64,000 nt of DNA from Luteimonas rhizosphaerae. Lineage in GTDB: Bacteria > Pseudomonadota > Gammaproteobacteria > Xanthomonadales > Xanthomonadaceae. Position numbers and translations under genes: made by a program. Below are positions 1 through 7,964 of this stretch, in pieces. Location of the stretch: positions 124,001 to 188,000 of the forward strand of contig NZ_NRQR01000012.1 of NCBI RefSeq assembly GCF_002849595.1, written 5' to 3'. The stretch's first letter is position 1. Every line of letters starts with the position of its first letter. The notes beneath the pieces were generated by a model. It was not told the origin of the DNA and searched no databases. It saw only the letters and a program-made list of their open reading frames with translations.

Positions 1-453
1 CGGAGCGTCGGCGTCGTCCGCATGCGCGCCGCCGGGCAGGCGATAGCGCAGCACGAACAGGGTGATGCCCGCCTGCTCGACGAATGCGGGGACGAGCGCC
101 GTGCCCTCCTTGTCGAGCACGATGCGCGCGTAGCCGCCGCCGGGTGTCACCAGAAGGGCCGTTCCGTTCGGCCGCGCGGGCGCATAGACCGCGAGGTAGG
201 GCGCGCGGACCTCGTCGATGACGCGGTCGGGCAGCGCCGGATCCTCGCTGCGCTCGACGATGCGGCCGGCGCCGGCATCCGCGCGATCGCCGGGCCACAG
301 CGCGAGACGCGGGACGGCGTCATCGGCTGCCGGTCGCGCGACCGGCGGCGTGGTCACGTCGTGGCCGACAGGCGCACCGGCGATTGCCGACGCGGATCCC
401 AGCATCGCGCCTACGAGAAAGCCGCAGTACCACATGCGGGCGGGAGGTCGCAT
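1..453 (-). CDS. Secreted alpha/beta-hydrolase (acetylesterase-like), partial
   Basis: The reading frame starts at the ATG at 453 on the minus strand and runs off the left edge, so only about 150 residues are visible. It opens with a signal peptide (MRPPARMWYCGFLVGAMLGS, cleavage near ASAIA). Further in, a VTPGGGYARIVLDKEG segment matches the oxyanion-hole HGGG-like region of secreted alpha/beta-hydrolases often annotated as acetylxylan or pectin acetylesterases. The catalytic Ser-Asp-His would lie outside the window. It is divergent from the hydratase/TRAP operon and shares its 135-bp promoter region, with an operator-like site at 512. A role in deacetylating plant polysaccharide is inferred from context. 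Confidence 0.75.
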   Translation of the reverse strand, partial: MRPPARMWYCGFLVGAMLGSASAIAGAPVGHDVTTPPVARPAADDAVPRLALWPGDRADAGAGRIVERSEDPALPDRVIDEVRAPYLAVYAPARPNGTALLVTPGGGYARIVLDKEGTALVPAFVEQAGITLFVLRYRLPGGAHADDADAP

Positions 454-511
454 CGTGACGTCCGGTCGAGGTGGAAAGGGCGCGCCGTTATGCCGCACCG
501 CACATTGAAAA

Positions 512-527
512 TGACACCGGTTTACCA
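512..527 (+). promoter_or_regulatory. Candidate LacI-family operator, site 1
   Basis: TGACACCGGTTTACCA lies in the divergent region between the esterase and the hydratase/TRAP operon. It shares the left half TGACACCG and right half CCA with three other sites in this island (7776-7790, 7901-7915, 11288-11302). The ACCGGT centre is typical of LacI-family operators. The likely binder is the LacI protein at 9684-10736; this is inferred. Confidence 0.6.
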
Positions 528-588
528 TACAAGACATCGACAGCGGCCGCGATCTGCGGCGCAGCATCACCTTCGCCAGGAGACCGCG

Positions 589-1425
589 TTGAACAACGGC
601 AACGAGCATTCCACCGCCGGGGATACGACCCACGGCATCGTCGACGCCTTCCTGCAGGCGCGCCGCGACGGTCGCGCACTCGACGCGTTTCCGGGCGAGA
701 TTCCCGGCGACCTGGTCGCCGCCTACGCGGTGCAGGACCAGGCGATCGCCGGCTGGGACGACACGGTCGTCGGCTGGAAGGTCGGGTACATCGCTGCCGA
801 AAAGCGCGATGCCTCCGGCGACGACCGGCTGCTGGGGCCGGTCTTCCAGCGCAGGCTGCAGCATGCGGACGACGCGACGGAATTCGCGGTGTTCGAGGGC
901 GGCTTCGGTGCGATCGAGGCCGAGTACGTGCTGCGCCTCGACGTCGATGCACCGGCCGACAAGCTCGAGTGGACACCGGAGGACACCGCGCAGGTGCCGG
1001 CGACGCTGCACATCGGTGTCGAGATCGCGAGCAGCCCGCTGGCGACGATCAACATCCTCGGGCCGCGCGTGGTCGTCTCCGATTTCGGCAACAACAACGG
1101 CCTGATCCTGGGCGGCGAGATCACCGACTGGCGCGCGATCCCGGAACAGGATCTCGTCGCCCACAGCTACATCGACGACGTGCAGGTCGGCACCGGCGGC
1201 GCGACGACGTTGCCCGGCGGCCTGCTGGCCGCCTATGCGTTCGCGCTGTCGCGTTCGGCGCGGCGCGGCCGGCCACTGAAGCGCGGCGACCTGATCGCGA
1301 CCGGCAATGCCACCGGCATCCACGACATCACCGTCGGCCAGCGCGCCCGCGTGGTGTTCGTCGGCCACGGCGAGATCACCGCGGTCGCCGCGGCGGCGCA
1401 GCCGCAGACGGTGACCGCGCGATGA
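589..1425 (+). CDS. Fumarylacetoacetase-fold 2-keto acid hydratase
   Basis: A 278-residue protein of the 2-keto-4-pentenoate hydratase (MhpD-like) branch of the fumarylacetoacetase superfamily. Visible family features are GWKVGY near residue 62, the acidic metal-binding pair in IEAEYVL near residue 110, a further glutamate in IGVEIASS near 143, and a glycine-rich NNGLILGG near 170. I chose the TTG start at 589 because an AGGAG at 578-582 precedes it; the frame stays open further upstream but without a better signal. Its stop overlaps the start of the TRAP binding-protein gene (ATGA), so it is the first gene of a four-gene operon. The substrate is probably a 2-keto sugar acid or uronate product, inferred from the pectin genes nearby. 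Confidence 0.8.
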   Translation: MNNGNEHSTAGDTTHGIVDAFLQARRDGRALDAFPGEIPGDLVAAYAVQDQAIAGWDDTVVGWKVGYIAAEKRDASGDDRLLGPVFQRRLQHADDATEFAVFEGGFGAIEAEYVLRLDVDAPADKLEWTPEDTAQVPATLHIGVEIASSPLATINILGPRVVVSDFGNNNGLILGGEITDWRAIPEQDLVAHSYIDDVQVGTGGATTLPGGLLAAYAFALSRSARRGRPLKRGDLIATGNATGIHDITVGQRARVVFVGHGEITAVAAAAQPQTVTAR

Positions 1426-2417
1426 GCACGCGGCGCGGATTCCTGGCCGCAGGCGTCGGCGCCCTGTGCGCGGCGCCGTTGCTGCCGCTGATGGGCCGGG
1501 CCGACGCGGGCGTGACCGAACTGACCGCGACCGATGTGCATGTCGCCGGCTACCCGACGGTGGCCGCGGTCGAATGGATCGGCGAGACCATGGCGCGCGA
1601 AACCGATGGCCGCGTACGCCTGCGCCAGTACCACTCCGGCCAGCTCGGCCGCGAGTCGGAGGCGATCGACATGGCGCGCTTCGGTGCGATCGACATGACC
1701 CGCGTCTATGCCGGCGCGCTCAACAATGCGTTCCCGCTGACCACCGCGCTGTGCCTGCCGTACGCCTTCGATTCGGTCGCGCACATGCGCCACGCGCTCG
1801 ATGGCGGCATCGCGCAGACCGTGCTCGACGGCTTCGGCACCCGCGACCTGGTCGGCCTGGCGATCTACGACAGCGGCGCGCGCTGCTTCTACAACACGCG
1901 CCATCCGATCGTGACCCCGGCGGACCTGCATGGCCTGAAGCTGCGCGTCGCGTCGTCCGACATGTTCATCGACCTGATCCGCCTGCTCGGCGCGAATCCC
2001 ACGCCGATGTCGCTCGGCGATACGTTCTCCGGCATGGAGACGCACATGATCGACGGCGCCGAGAACAACATGCGCAGCTTCCACTCGAGCCGTCATTTCG
2101 AGGCTGCGCGCTACTGGTCGCAGAGCGAGCATTCCTATGCGCCCGACATCCTGCTGATCTCGCGCCGCACGCTCGACGCGCTGCGTCCGGGCGACCGCGA
2201 CCTGCTGGTCGACACGGCGCGCGCCTCGGTGCCGGTGATGCGCAGGCTGTGGGACGACTCCGAAGGCGCGGCGCGCCAGCAGGTCCGCGACTACGGCATC
2301 GAATTCAACGATGTCGACATGGACGCGTTCCGCACCGCCGCGGCGCCGCTGCGCGAGCGCTACCTGCGTCAGCCCGAGCTGCAGTCCCTCTACCGTCGCA
2401 TCCGCGACTCCGCCTGA
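1422..2417 (+). CDS. dctP: TRAP transporter substrate-binding protein
   Basis: A 331-residue periplasmic solute-binding protein of the DctP family. The N-terminus carries a twin-arginine signal (STRRGFLAAG followed by a hydrophobic stretch to GRADA). DctP-type features include YHSGQLGRESEAIDM, LKLRVASSDMF and the GMETHMIDGAENN segment, which corresponds to the conserved arginine/asparagine ligand region of the family. It starts within the stop codon of the hydratase gene and is followed by dctQ and dctM genes. It would capture an organic acid, most likely a uronate or pectin-derived oligouronate given its neighbours; the ligand cannot be read from the sequence. Confidence 0.9.
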   Translation: MSTRRGFLAAGVGALCAAPLLPLMGRADAGVTELTATDVHVAGYPTVAAVEWIGETMARETDGRVRLRQYHSGQLGRESEAIDMARFGAIDMTRVYAGALNNAFPLTTALCLPYAFDSVAHMRHALDGGIAQTVLDGFGTRDLVGLAIYDSGARCFYNTRHPIVTPADLHGLKLRVASSDMFIDLIRLLGANPTPMSLGDTFSGMETHMIDGAENNMRSFHSSRHFEAARYWSQSEHSYAPDILLISRRTLDALRPGDRDLLVDTARASVPVMRRLWDDSEGAARQQVRDYGIEFNDVDMDAFRTAAAPLRERYLRQPELQSLYRRIRDSA

Positions 2418-2434
2418 TGTTACGGGAGCCCCAG

Positions 2435-2956
2435 ATGTCCGATGTCACACCCGTTCCACGCGCGCGCGGTGCGCAGCGCCTGCTCGACGCGATCGCCAAT
2501 GGCGTCGTCGCCATCGCCGCGACCGCCCTGCTGGGGCTGGTCGTCGTGCAGGGCTGGCAGGTCTTCGCCCGCTACGTACTCAATGATTCGCCGAGCTGGA
2601 CCGAGCCGGTCACGCTGCTGCTGCTGGCCACGGCGATGAGCCTGGGGGCGGCCGCCGGCGTGCACACCAACCGCCACTTCGGTTTCTTCCTGCTGCACGA
2701 CCACGTGCGTCCGGCGTTCCGACGGGCCATCGACGTCATCGTGCCGCTGGTGATCGTCGCCATCGGCGCGGTCATCGCGTGGTGGGCGGCGGTGCTGCTG
2801 TTCGACGGCCTGCACATCAAGGCGGCCGGCGCGGCGCTTCCGCAGAGCATCAACTACCTGCCGCTGTCGCTGGGCGGCGCGCTGATGGTGCTGTTCGCCC
2901 TGCTGCGCCTGGCACAGGCGTTCACGACGCCGTCGACCGAAGAAGGAGCCCTGTGA
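2435..2956 (+). CDS. dctQ: TRAP transporter small permease (DctQ)
   Basis: A 173-residue inner-membrane protein with four predicted hydrophobic helices, the normal layout of DctQ. The conserved ARYVLNDSPSWTEP segment after helix 1 is a family signature. I chose the ATG at 2435 because a GGGAG lies a few bases upstream; an in-frame ATG at 2417 overlapping the dctP stop is an alternative. It pairs with the large permease DctM and the binding protein DctP in ion-driven uptake. Its stop overlaps the dctM start (TGATG). Confidence 0.88.
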   Translation: MSDVTPVPRARGAQRLLDAIANGVVAIAATALLGLVVVQGWQVFARYVLNDSPSWTEPVTLLLLATAMSLGAAAGVHTNRHFGFFLLHDHVRPAFRRAIDVIVPLVIVAIGAVIAWWAAVLLFDGLHIKAAGAALPQSINYLPLSLGGALMVLFALLRLAQAFTTPSTEEGAL

Positions 2957-4239
2957 TGGCGATCGCCCTGTTGTTCCTCGTCTTCGCCGGCCTGCTGATC
3001 ATCGGCGTGCCGGTCGCGTTCGCGCTCGCGGCGGCCGCGCTCGCGGTGCTGCTGTATCTGGATCTGCCGAGCATCGTGCTGGTGCAGCAGATTTCGGCCG
3101 GCACCGGCTCGGCCTCGCTGATCGCGATCCCGCTCTTCATCTTCGCCGGCGAGATCATGATGCGCGGCGGCATTTCCGAGCGCCTGATCTCGCTCGCCTC
3201 GTCGCTGGTCGGTCGCATCCGCGGCGGCCTGGGACAGGTGTCGATCCTGTCGTCGCTGTTCTTCGGCGGTGTATCGGGATCGGCGATCGCCGACGTCTCG
3301 GCGGTCGGCGGCACGATGATCCCGCAGATGGTCAAACGCGGTTACGACCGCGACTTCGCCGTCAACGTCAGCATCACCGCCGCGCTGGTCGCGCTGCTGG
3401 TGCCGCCGTCGCACAACCTGATCCTGTTCTCGGCGGCGGCCGGTGGCGGCCTGTCGATCGCCGACCTGTTCGCGGCGGGCATCGTGCCGGCGTTGCTGAT
3501 GACGGTCGTGCTGATGATCACCGGCTACGCGGTCGCACGCCATCGCGGCTACGGGGTCGAGATCTTCCCGGGGTGGCGGGCCGTGTTGCTGCGACTGGTG
3601 TCGGCGCTGCCGGGCCTGGGCCTGGTCGGCCTGATCTTCTTCGGCATCCGCGCCGGCATCTTCACCGCGGTCGAGAGTGCGGCGATCGCCGTGGTCTACG
3701 CGCTGCTGGTGACGACCGTGCTGTACCGGCAGCTGGACCTGCGCGAATTCCTCGGCACGGTCGCGCATGCGGCGCGCAGCACCGGCGTGATCCTGTTCGT
3801 CATCGCCACCGCGTCGGTGTTCGGCTGGCTGCTCGCGTACCTGCAGGTGCCGGCCGCGGCGGTCGAGTTCCTGCAGTCGTTCGCGCACAGCAAGCTCGCG
3901 GTGCTGCTGCTGATCGTCATCATGCTGCTGCTGCTCGGCACCTTCATGGACCTGGCGCCACTGATCCTGATCTGCACGCCGATCTTCCTGCCGGTGGCGC
4001 GCGCCTACGGCATCGACCCGATCCATTTCGGGCTGGTGCTGGTGCTCGCGGGCGGGCTCGGCCTGGTGACGCCGCCGGTCGGCTCGGTCCTGTTCATCGG
4101 CACGGCGATCGGCAAGATCACGGTCGGCGAGAGCATGCGGACGATCTGGCCGTTCTGGATCGCGGGCTTCGTCGTGCTGATGATCGTGACGCTGTTTCCG
4201 GCGTTGTCGTTGTGGCTGCCGGCGTTGTTGCGGGCGTGA
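2956..4239 (+). CDS. dctM: TRAP transporter large permease (DctM)
   Basis: A 427-residue inner-membrane protein with about 12 hydrophobic segments, the usual length for DctM subunits. Typical motifs are the PLFIFAGEIMMRGG region, FFGGVSGSAIADVSAVG and GLVTPPVGSVLF. It is the last gene of the hydratase-dctPQM operon; the start overlaps the dctQ stop, with AAGGAG just upstream. A strong intrinsic terminator follows 21 bp after the stop. Together the three subunits form a sodium- or proton-coupled high-affinity acid transporter. Confidence 0.92.
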   Translation: MAIALLFLVFAGLLIIGVPVAFALAAAALAVLLYLDLPSIVLVQQISAGTGSASLIAIPLFIFAGEIMMRGGISERLISLASSLVGRIRGGLGQVSILSSLFFGGVSGSAIADVSAVGGTMIPQMVKRGYDRDFAVNVSITAALVALLVPPSHNLILFSAAAGGGLSIADLFAAGIVPALLMTVVLMITGYAVARHRGYGVEIFPGWRAVLLRLVSALPGLGLVGLIFFGIRAGIFTAVESAAIAVVYALLVTTVLYRQLDLREFLGTVAHAARSTGVILFVIATASVFGWLLAYLQVPAAAVEFLQSFAHSKLAVLLLIVIMLLLLGTFMDLAPLILICTPIFLPVARAYGIDPIHFGLVLVLAGGLGLVTPPVGSVLFIGTAIGKITVGESMRTIWPFWIAGFVVLMIVTLFPALSLWLPALLRA

Positions 4240-4260
4240 TGTCGCTGGTGTGATGCGTGG

Positions 4261-4294
4261 CAGAACGGCCCCTTTGCGGGGCCGTTCTGGTTTT
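4261..4294 (+). terminator. Rho-independent terminator of the TRAP operon
   Basis: A perfect 12-bp stem (CAGAACGGCCCC at 4261-4272, GGGGCCGTTCTG at 4278-4289) with a 5-base loop is followed by GTTTT. It sits 21 bp after the dctM stop. Confidence 0.9.
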
Positions 4295-4411
4295 AGGATT
4301 CGTTTTCGCTGCGCCTTTTGCGGCTGCGGTTGTTTCGGCTTTTGCTCTGCTGGGCTTTGCTCTGCTGGGCTTTGCTGTTGCTGTTGCTCTGGCGGTCGGC
4401 TGTTGCCTTAC

Positions 4412-4913
4412 CGAGCCGTAAAGCGAGCCGAGCACCGGAGGCCGATCCGGCCGAAGAGCTGCCCATGTCTGAGCGCAGCGAGTTTGGGCAGCGTGCCGGA
4501 TCGGGCGAGGAGCGGAGGGGACCGATGCGGCTTCATCGCATCGGCGAGTGTCCGGCGAAAGGACTTTTTGGTTCCTTTTTGGTCCTTCAGAAAGGAACTC
4601 GCACGCGCAAGCGGGCGAAAGCCCTGCAATTGATTTCGCTCTTTTCTTCCCTGCTGTCGCGCGACTCTGCTGACCCGCGAAGAACAGAGCTTCCGCGCTG
4701 TTCGCGCGGCTTACTTTTGTCTTGGCAAAAGTAAGCAAAACCGCCGTCGCCGGACACGAGTCGATGCGATGGAGCCGCATCGGTACCCTGCGCTTCTCGG
4801 TCCACAAGGCACATTGGCTCCTTCACGGTGCCGCAGCCCAAACTCGCTGCGCTCAGACATGGGCTGCTCTCCGGCCTTGCGGCCCTGCGATGCTGGGCTC
4901 GCTTTACGGCTCG
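4412..4913. repeat. Large intergenic inverted repeat with central hairpin
   Basis: Two arms face each other in a gene-free stretch (4295-5125). Matching blocks are: an 18-bp perfect pair at 4412-4429 and 4896-4913; a 29-bp perfect pair at 4461-4489 and 4836-4864; and a 23-bp pair with one mismatch at 4521-4543 and 4762-4784. The core, of lower GC, contains a 10-bp perfect hairpin at 4710-4735 (CTTACTTTTG / CAAAAGTAAG) and a smaller GC hairpin at 4693-4709. Outside the arms are low-complexity tracts: TTTGCTCTGC-type repeats at about 4336-4395, and on the other side their complement-like AAGAGC/GGAGC tract at about 4916-5020. I see no transposase. It resembles a family-specific non-autonomous element or an extended REP-like structure; the identity is not known to me. 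Confidence 0.8.
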
Positions 4914-5125
4914 ATAGATCAAGAGCTGGCAAGCAACGGCAGGAACAAGAGCAAGAGCAAAAGCCGGAGCAGAGCCGGGACCAGAGCCGGAGCCCAGCCA
5001 AAGCCAAAAACCGGAGCCGGTCCCCAGATCGCGTCGGGACGTGCGCACGACACCGACCCGCGACGGGAGTCGGAAACGCAGCCCGTGTCGCAAACGGCGA
5101 CGACTGTGTCAGCGGCGCATGAGCC

Positions 5126-5953
5126 TCACGCCGCACCCGCCCGCCGCGTCGCCGCCTGCGCCCACCGCTCTGCAACCGGCGGCGACGTCAGGCACGCCAC
5201 CGTATCGGTCACCGTCGTCACTGCGCGCTCCAGCAGCTGGATGTCGGCCTCGTGTTGCCGCGCGACATGCGGATCCTCGAAGAAGACGGCGCCGCCGAGC
5301 GGGCCACTCTGGAAACGCCGGGTCCAGGCCCGGTCGAGCGGCCAGCCGCGTTGCCAGGCCAGATCGTTGAGCAACTGGCCGGTCGTGCCGGTGGCCACCC
5401 GTTCGCCGAAGCGCGACAGCAGGTCGAAATGCCCGGCGACGAATTCCACCATGCGCGGCTTCATCGCATCGTGGGCGATCAGCGCCAGCGTCTGCCCGCC
5501 GAAGGCGTGCAGGTCGTCGGCGCCCGGGTCGGCGTCGAGTCCGGCGTGCAGGCGCTCGCTTTCGATGAAGTCGCGCGCCGAGGCGACGGTCGACAGGAAC
5601 GGCTTGCCCTGGATCACGCATTGCCGCTTCAGCGCCACGGCCTCGGGGAAGATCGACGAAGGATCGACCGGGTCGATCAGGTAGACCACGCCGTCGAGCG
5701 TGCGCCCGGGACCGAGGCCGACGATCTCGGCGACCAGGGTCATCAGCCCGCCTTCGCGGCCGTAGGGATAGCGGCGCAGGCCCGCATGTCCGGCCAGGGC
5801 CTCGCGCCGCACGATGGCGTCGTAGGTGCGGCCGACCGCATGCAGATCGACGCCGAGCTCGCGAAGCCCGGCGCCACTGGCGCGCAACCAGCGGAACAGC
5901 GCGGCGTCAGCGTCGGCGTGGTGCCGGCGGTTGGCCGCGAGTCCGAGGCGCAT
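5126..5953 (-). CDS. Methylglyoxal-synthase-like protein with two tandem MGS-type domains
   Basis: A 275-residue protein, nearly twice the usual ~150-residue MgsA length. Residues about 1-130 resemble one MGS domain (ending with DGVVYLIDPVDPSSIF and FLSTVASARDFIE). Residues about 150-270 resemble a second one (LALIAHDAMKPRM, VATGTTGQLL, SGPLGGAVFF). In E. coli MgsA key acids are Asp20, Asp71 and Asp91. Here AHD is kept only in domain 2, the Asp of the GGD motif is Ala (GGA) in domain 2 and absent in domain 1, and the WDP Asp is kept only in domain 1 (IDP). True methylglyoxal synthase activity is therefore doubtful. Its start overlaps the stop of the sugar transporter gene (TGATG), so the two are co-transcribed. 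Confidence 0.7.
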   Translation of the reverse strand: MRLGLAANRRHHADADAALFRWLRASGAGLRELGVDLHAVGRTYDAIVRREALAGHAGLRRYPYGREGGLMTLVAEIVGLGPGRTLDGVVYLIDPVDPSSIFPEAVALKRQCVIQGKPFLSTVASARDFIESERLHAGLDADPGADDLHAFGGQTLALIAHDAMKPRMVEFVAGHFDLLSRFGERVATGTTGQLLNDLAWQRGWPLDRAWTRRFQSGPLGGAVFFEDPHVARQHEADIQLLERAVTTVTDTVACLTSPPVAERWAQAATRRAGAA

Positions 5954-7362
5954 CAGCCTTCCATCTGCTCGAGTTCGCGGCCGCGGGTCTCGTGCACGTA
6001 GCGCAGCACGAAGACCACCGACAGCGCGGCGGCGATCGCGTACAGACCGTAGGCGCCGGCGAGGCCGATCCCGGCGAGCAGCATCGGGAAGGTCCAGGTG
6101 ATGAGGAAGTTGGCGCCCCACTGGAACAGGCCGGCTACTGCGAGCCCCGAGCCGCGGATCTGGTTCGGGAACATCTCGCCGAGCATCACCCACATCACCG
6201 GGCCCCAGGAGGCGTTGAAGAAGATCACGTAGAGGTTCGCCGCGACCAGGGCGAGCACGCCCATCGAGTCCGACAGCACCAGGCGGCCGTCGTCGCCGAG
6301 CGTGCCGGTCCAGAACGCGGCCGTCACCGCGGCCAGCGTGACCGCCATGCCGGCCGAGCCGACCCACAGCAGCGGCTTGCGGCCGATGCGGTCGACCAGC
6401 AGCAGCGAGACGATGCAGGCGCCGATGCTCAATGCGCCCGACAGCACGTTGATCAGCAACGCGTCGTTCTCCGAGAAGCCGACCGCCTGCCACAGCACCG
6501 CGCCGTAATAGAACACCACGTTGATGCCGACCAGCTGCTGGAACACGGCCAGGCCGATGCCGACCCAGACGATCGGGCGCACGCGACCGGTGGTCTTCGC
6601 GATCAGGTCCGAGAATTTCGGACGATGCTGGTCCGACGCCAGCGAATCGCGGATCTCGCCGAGCTTGCGGCGTCCTTCGCTGTCGCCGTACAGGCGGACC
6701 AGCACGGCCTCGGCCTGCGTGTGCCGGCCGCGGGCGACGAGGAAGCGCGGGCTTTCCGGAATCGCGAACAGGGCCAGCAAGAACAACACGGCCGGCGCGA
6801 TCTCGATCCAGAACATCCAGCGCCAGGCTTCGAAGCCGGCCCAGAACTCGGCGGTCGAGCCGCCCGCCACGCGCGCCAGCAGATAGTTGCTGAGGAAGGC
6901 GGCGAACAGGCCGCCGATGATCGCGATCTGCTGCACCGTCGCCAGCCGGCCGCGGTAGCGCGCCGACGAGACCTCGGCGATGTAGGCCGGCGACATCACG
7001 CTGGCCGCGCCGACGGCCAGGCCGCCGACGATGCGGTAGATCACGAACTCCAGCGAACCGGTCGCGATGCCCGAGCCCCAGGCCGAGATCAGGAACAGCA
7101 CCGCTGCGACGATCAGCAGGGTGCGCCGGCCGAACACGTCGGCCAGTCGGCCGGCGAAGAACGCGCCCACCGCGCAGCCCAGCAGCATCGAGGCGACGTT
7201 GAAGCCGGTGCCTACCGAATCCGAATTGAAAGCCCGCTGCAGGCCGTCGACCGTGCCGTTGATGACGCCGCTGTCGAATCCGAACAGGAAACCGCCGATC
7301 GTCGCGACACAACTGATCAGGATGATCAGTCGCGTGTTCTCTCCCGCCTGTGTTGCCGTCAT
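5953..7362 (-). CDS. MFS sugar porter (sugar/H+ symporter)
   Basis: A 469-residue inner-membrane protein with 12 hydrophobic helices. It shows sugar-porter family signatures: GRLADVFGRR after helix 2, PESPRFLV before the central loop, QQLVGINVVFYY in helix 7, and DRIGRKPLL in the second half. The start at 7362 has GGAGG eight bases upstream; an ATG at 7368 is possible but too close to that site. It is upstream of, and overlaps, the MGS-like gene. It likely imports a neutral or acidic monosaccharide released by the neighbouring secreted enzymes. The substrate cannot be assigned from sequence. Confidence 0.9.
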   Translation of the reverse strand: MTATQAGENTRLIILISCVATIGGFLFGFDSGVINGTVDGLQRAFNSDSVGTGFNVASMLLGCAVGAFFAGRLADVFGRRTLLIVAAVLFLISAWGSGIATGSLEFVIYRIVGGLAVGAASVMSPAYIAEVSSARYRGRLATVQQIAIIGGLFAAFLSNYLLARVAGGSTAEFWAGFEAWRWMFWIEIAPAVLFLLALFAIPESPRFLVARGRHTQAEAVLVRLYGDSEGRRKLGEIRDSLASDQHRPKFSDLIAKTTGRVRPIVWVGIGLAVFQQLVGINVVFYYGAVLWQAVGFSENDALLINVLSGALSIGACIVSLLLVDRIGRKPLLWVGSAGMAVTLAAVTAAFWTGTLGDDGRLVLSDSMGVLALVAANLYVIFFNASWGPVMWVMLGEMFPNQIRGSGLAVAGLFQWGANFLITWTFPMLLAGIGLAGAYGLYAIAAALSVVFVLRYVHETRGRELEQMEG

Positions 7363-7775
7363 GTGCATCCCCTCCCGAGGGCGTGTCGTCGTGCGCTCAG
7401 CGCCGCAGGTTCGAATTCGACCAGGTCGTGTCGAGCGCCTGTCGTCCGCTGCGCTGGCGCGGCTCGCCGGAGCGTAACGCAATCGTGGGCAGGTCCTGCA
7501 GCCCGCAGTCGCGATCGGCGACGACGGCCGCTGGACCGTCGCGACGGTCGCGGGCCGGTACGAGCCCGGGGGCGTCGTGCGGCCGCATGTCGCGCGTCGC
7601 GCGCTTGGCGTCCGCGTGGCGAAGCGTCGATCGGCCAGCCGTGGCCCGGACGCGAGCCGCCGGCCAGCGCGGTACGTCGACCGGTGCCGCGAACGGGTCA
7701 TCTGGAGCGCTGCGTTGCGGTCTCGACACGGGCGACACGCTCATGCATTCCGCGCACGGCGACCGCGTGCCCGGC

Positions 7776-7790
7776 TGGCTATCGGTGTCA
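7776..7790 (-). promoter_or_regulatory. Candidate LacI-family operator, site 2
   Basis: On the minus strand it reads TGACACCGATAGCCA, matching sites 1, 3 and 4 in the TGACACCG half and the CCA end. It lies 414 bp upstream of the MFS start and 175 bp upstream of the GH43 start, so it could serve either, or act by looping with site 3. Confidence 0.5.
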
Positions 7791-7900
7791 TCGGGTCGTG
7801 TCGGCGGGCCGCATCATCCCCGGCGACTCTACCGACCACACCGGGAAAAGCCTTGCTGCGACGCAAAATGCCGGATCGCAACCGCTCTGCTACGGTCGGT

Positions 7901-7915
7901 TGACCAGCGGTGTCA
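7901..7915 (-). promoter_or_regulatory. Candidate LacI-family operator, site 3
   Basis: On the minus strand it reads TGACACCGCTGGTCA; on the plus strand TGACCAGCGGTGTCA, a near-palindrome. It lies 50 bp upstream of the GH43 start codon, a position suited to repression. Confidence 0.6.
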
Positions 7916-7964
7916 TCGATACCGTGCGTTGCGTCACGCCTGTCCGAACGTCCTGGAGAACCCG

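Larger units (their letters stand above)
7363..7964. other. Gene-free divergent region upstream of the MFS and GH43 genes
   Basis: About 600 bp without a credible gene on either strand; open frames here lack ribosome sites and family features. It contains two operator-like sites (7776-7790 and 7901-7915) and must hold the promoters of both divergent transcripts. Confidence 0.6.

Noticed and set aside
4118-5175. Several open frames on both strands in the inverted-repeat region
   Set aside because: Their sequence comes from the repeat arms and low-complexity tracts (the same MSERSEFG peptide appears on both strands); codon use is unlike the neighbours, so they are not called as genes.
5126-5953. 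Circular permutation of methylglyoxal synthase
   Set aside because: At first the C-terminal MGS motif seemed to precede the N-terminal one. Both halves, however, have enough length and partial motifs for a full domain each, so a tandem duplication explains it better.
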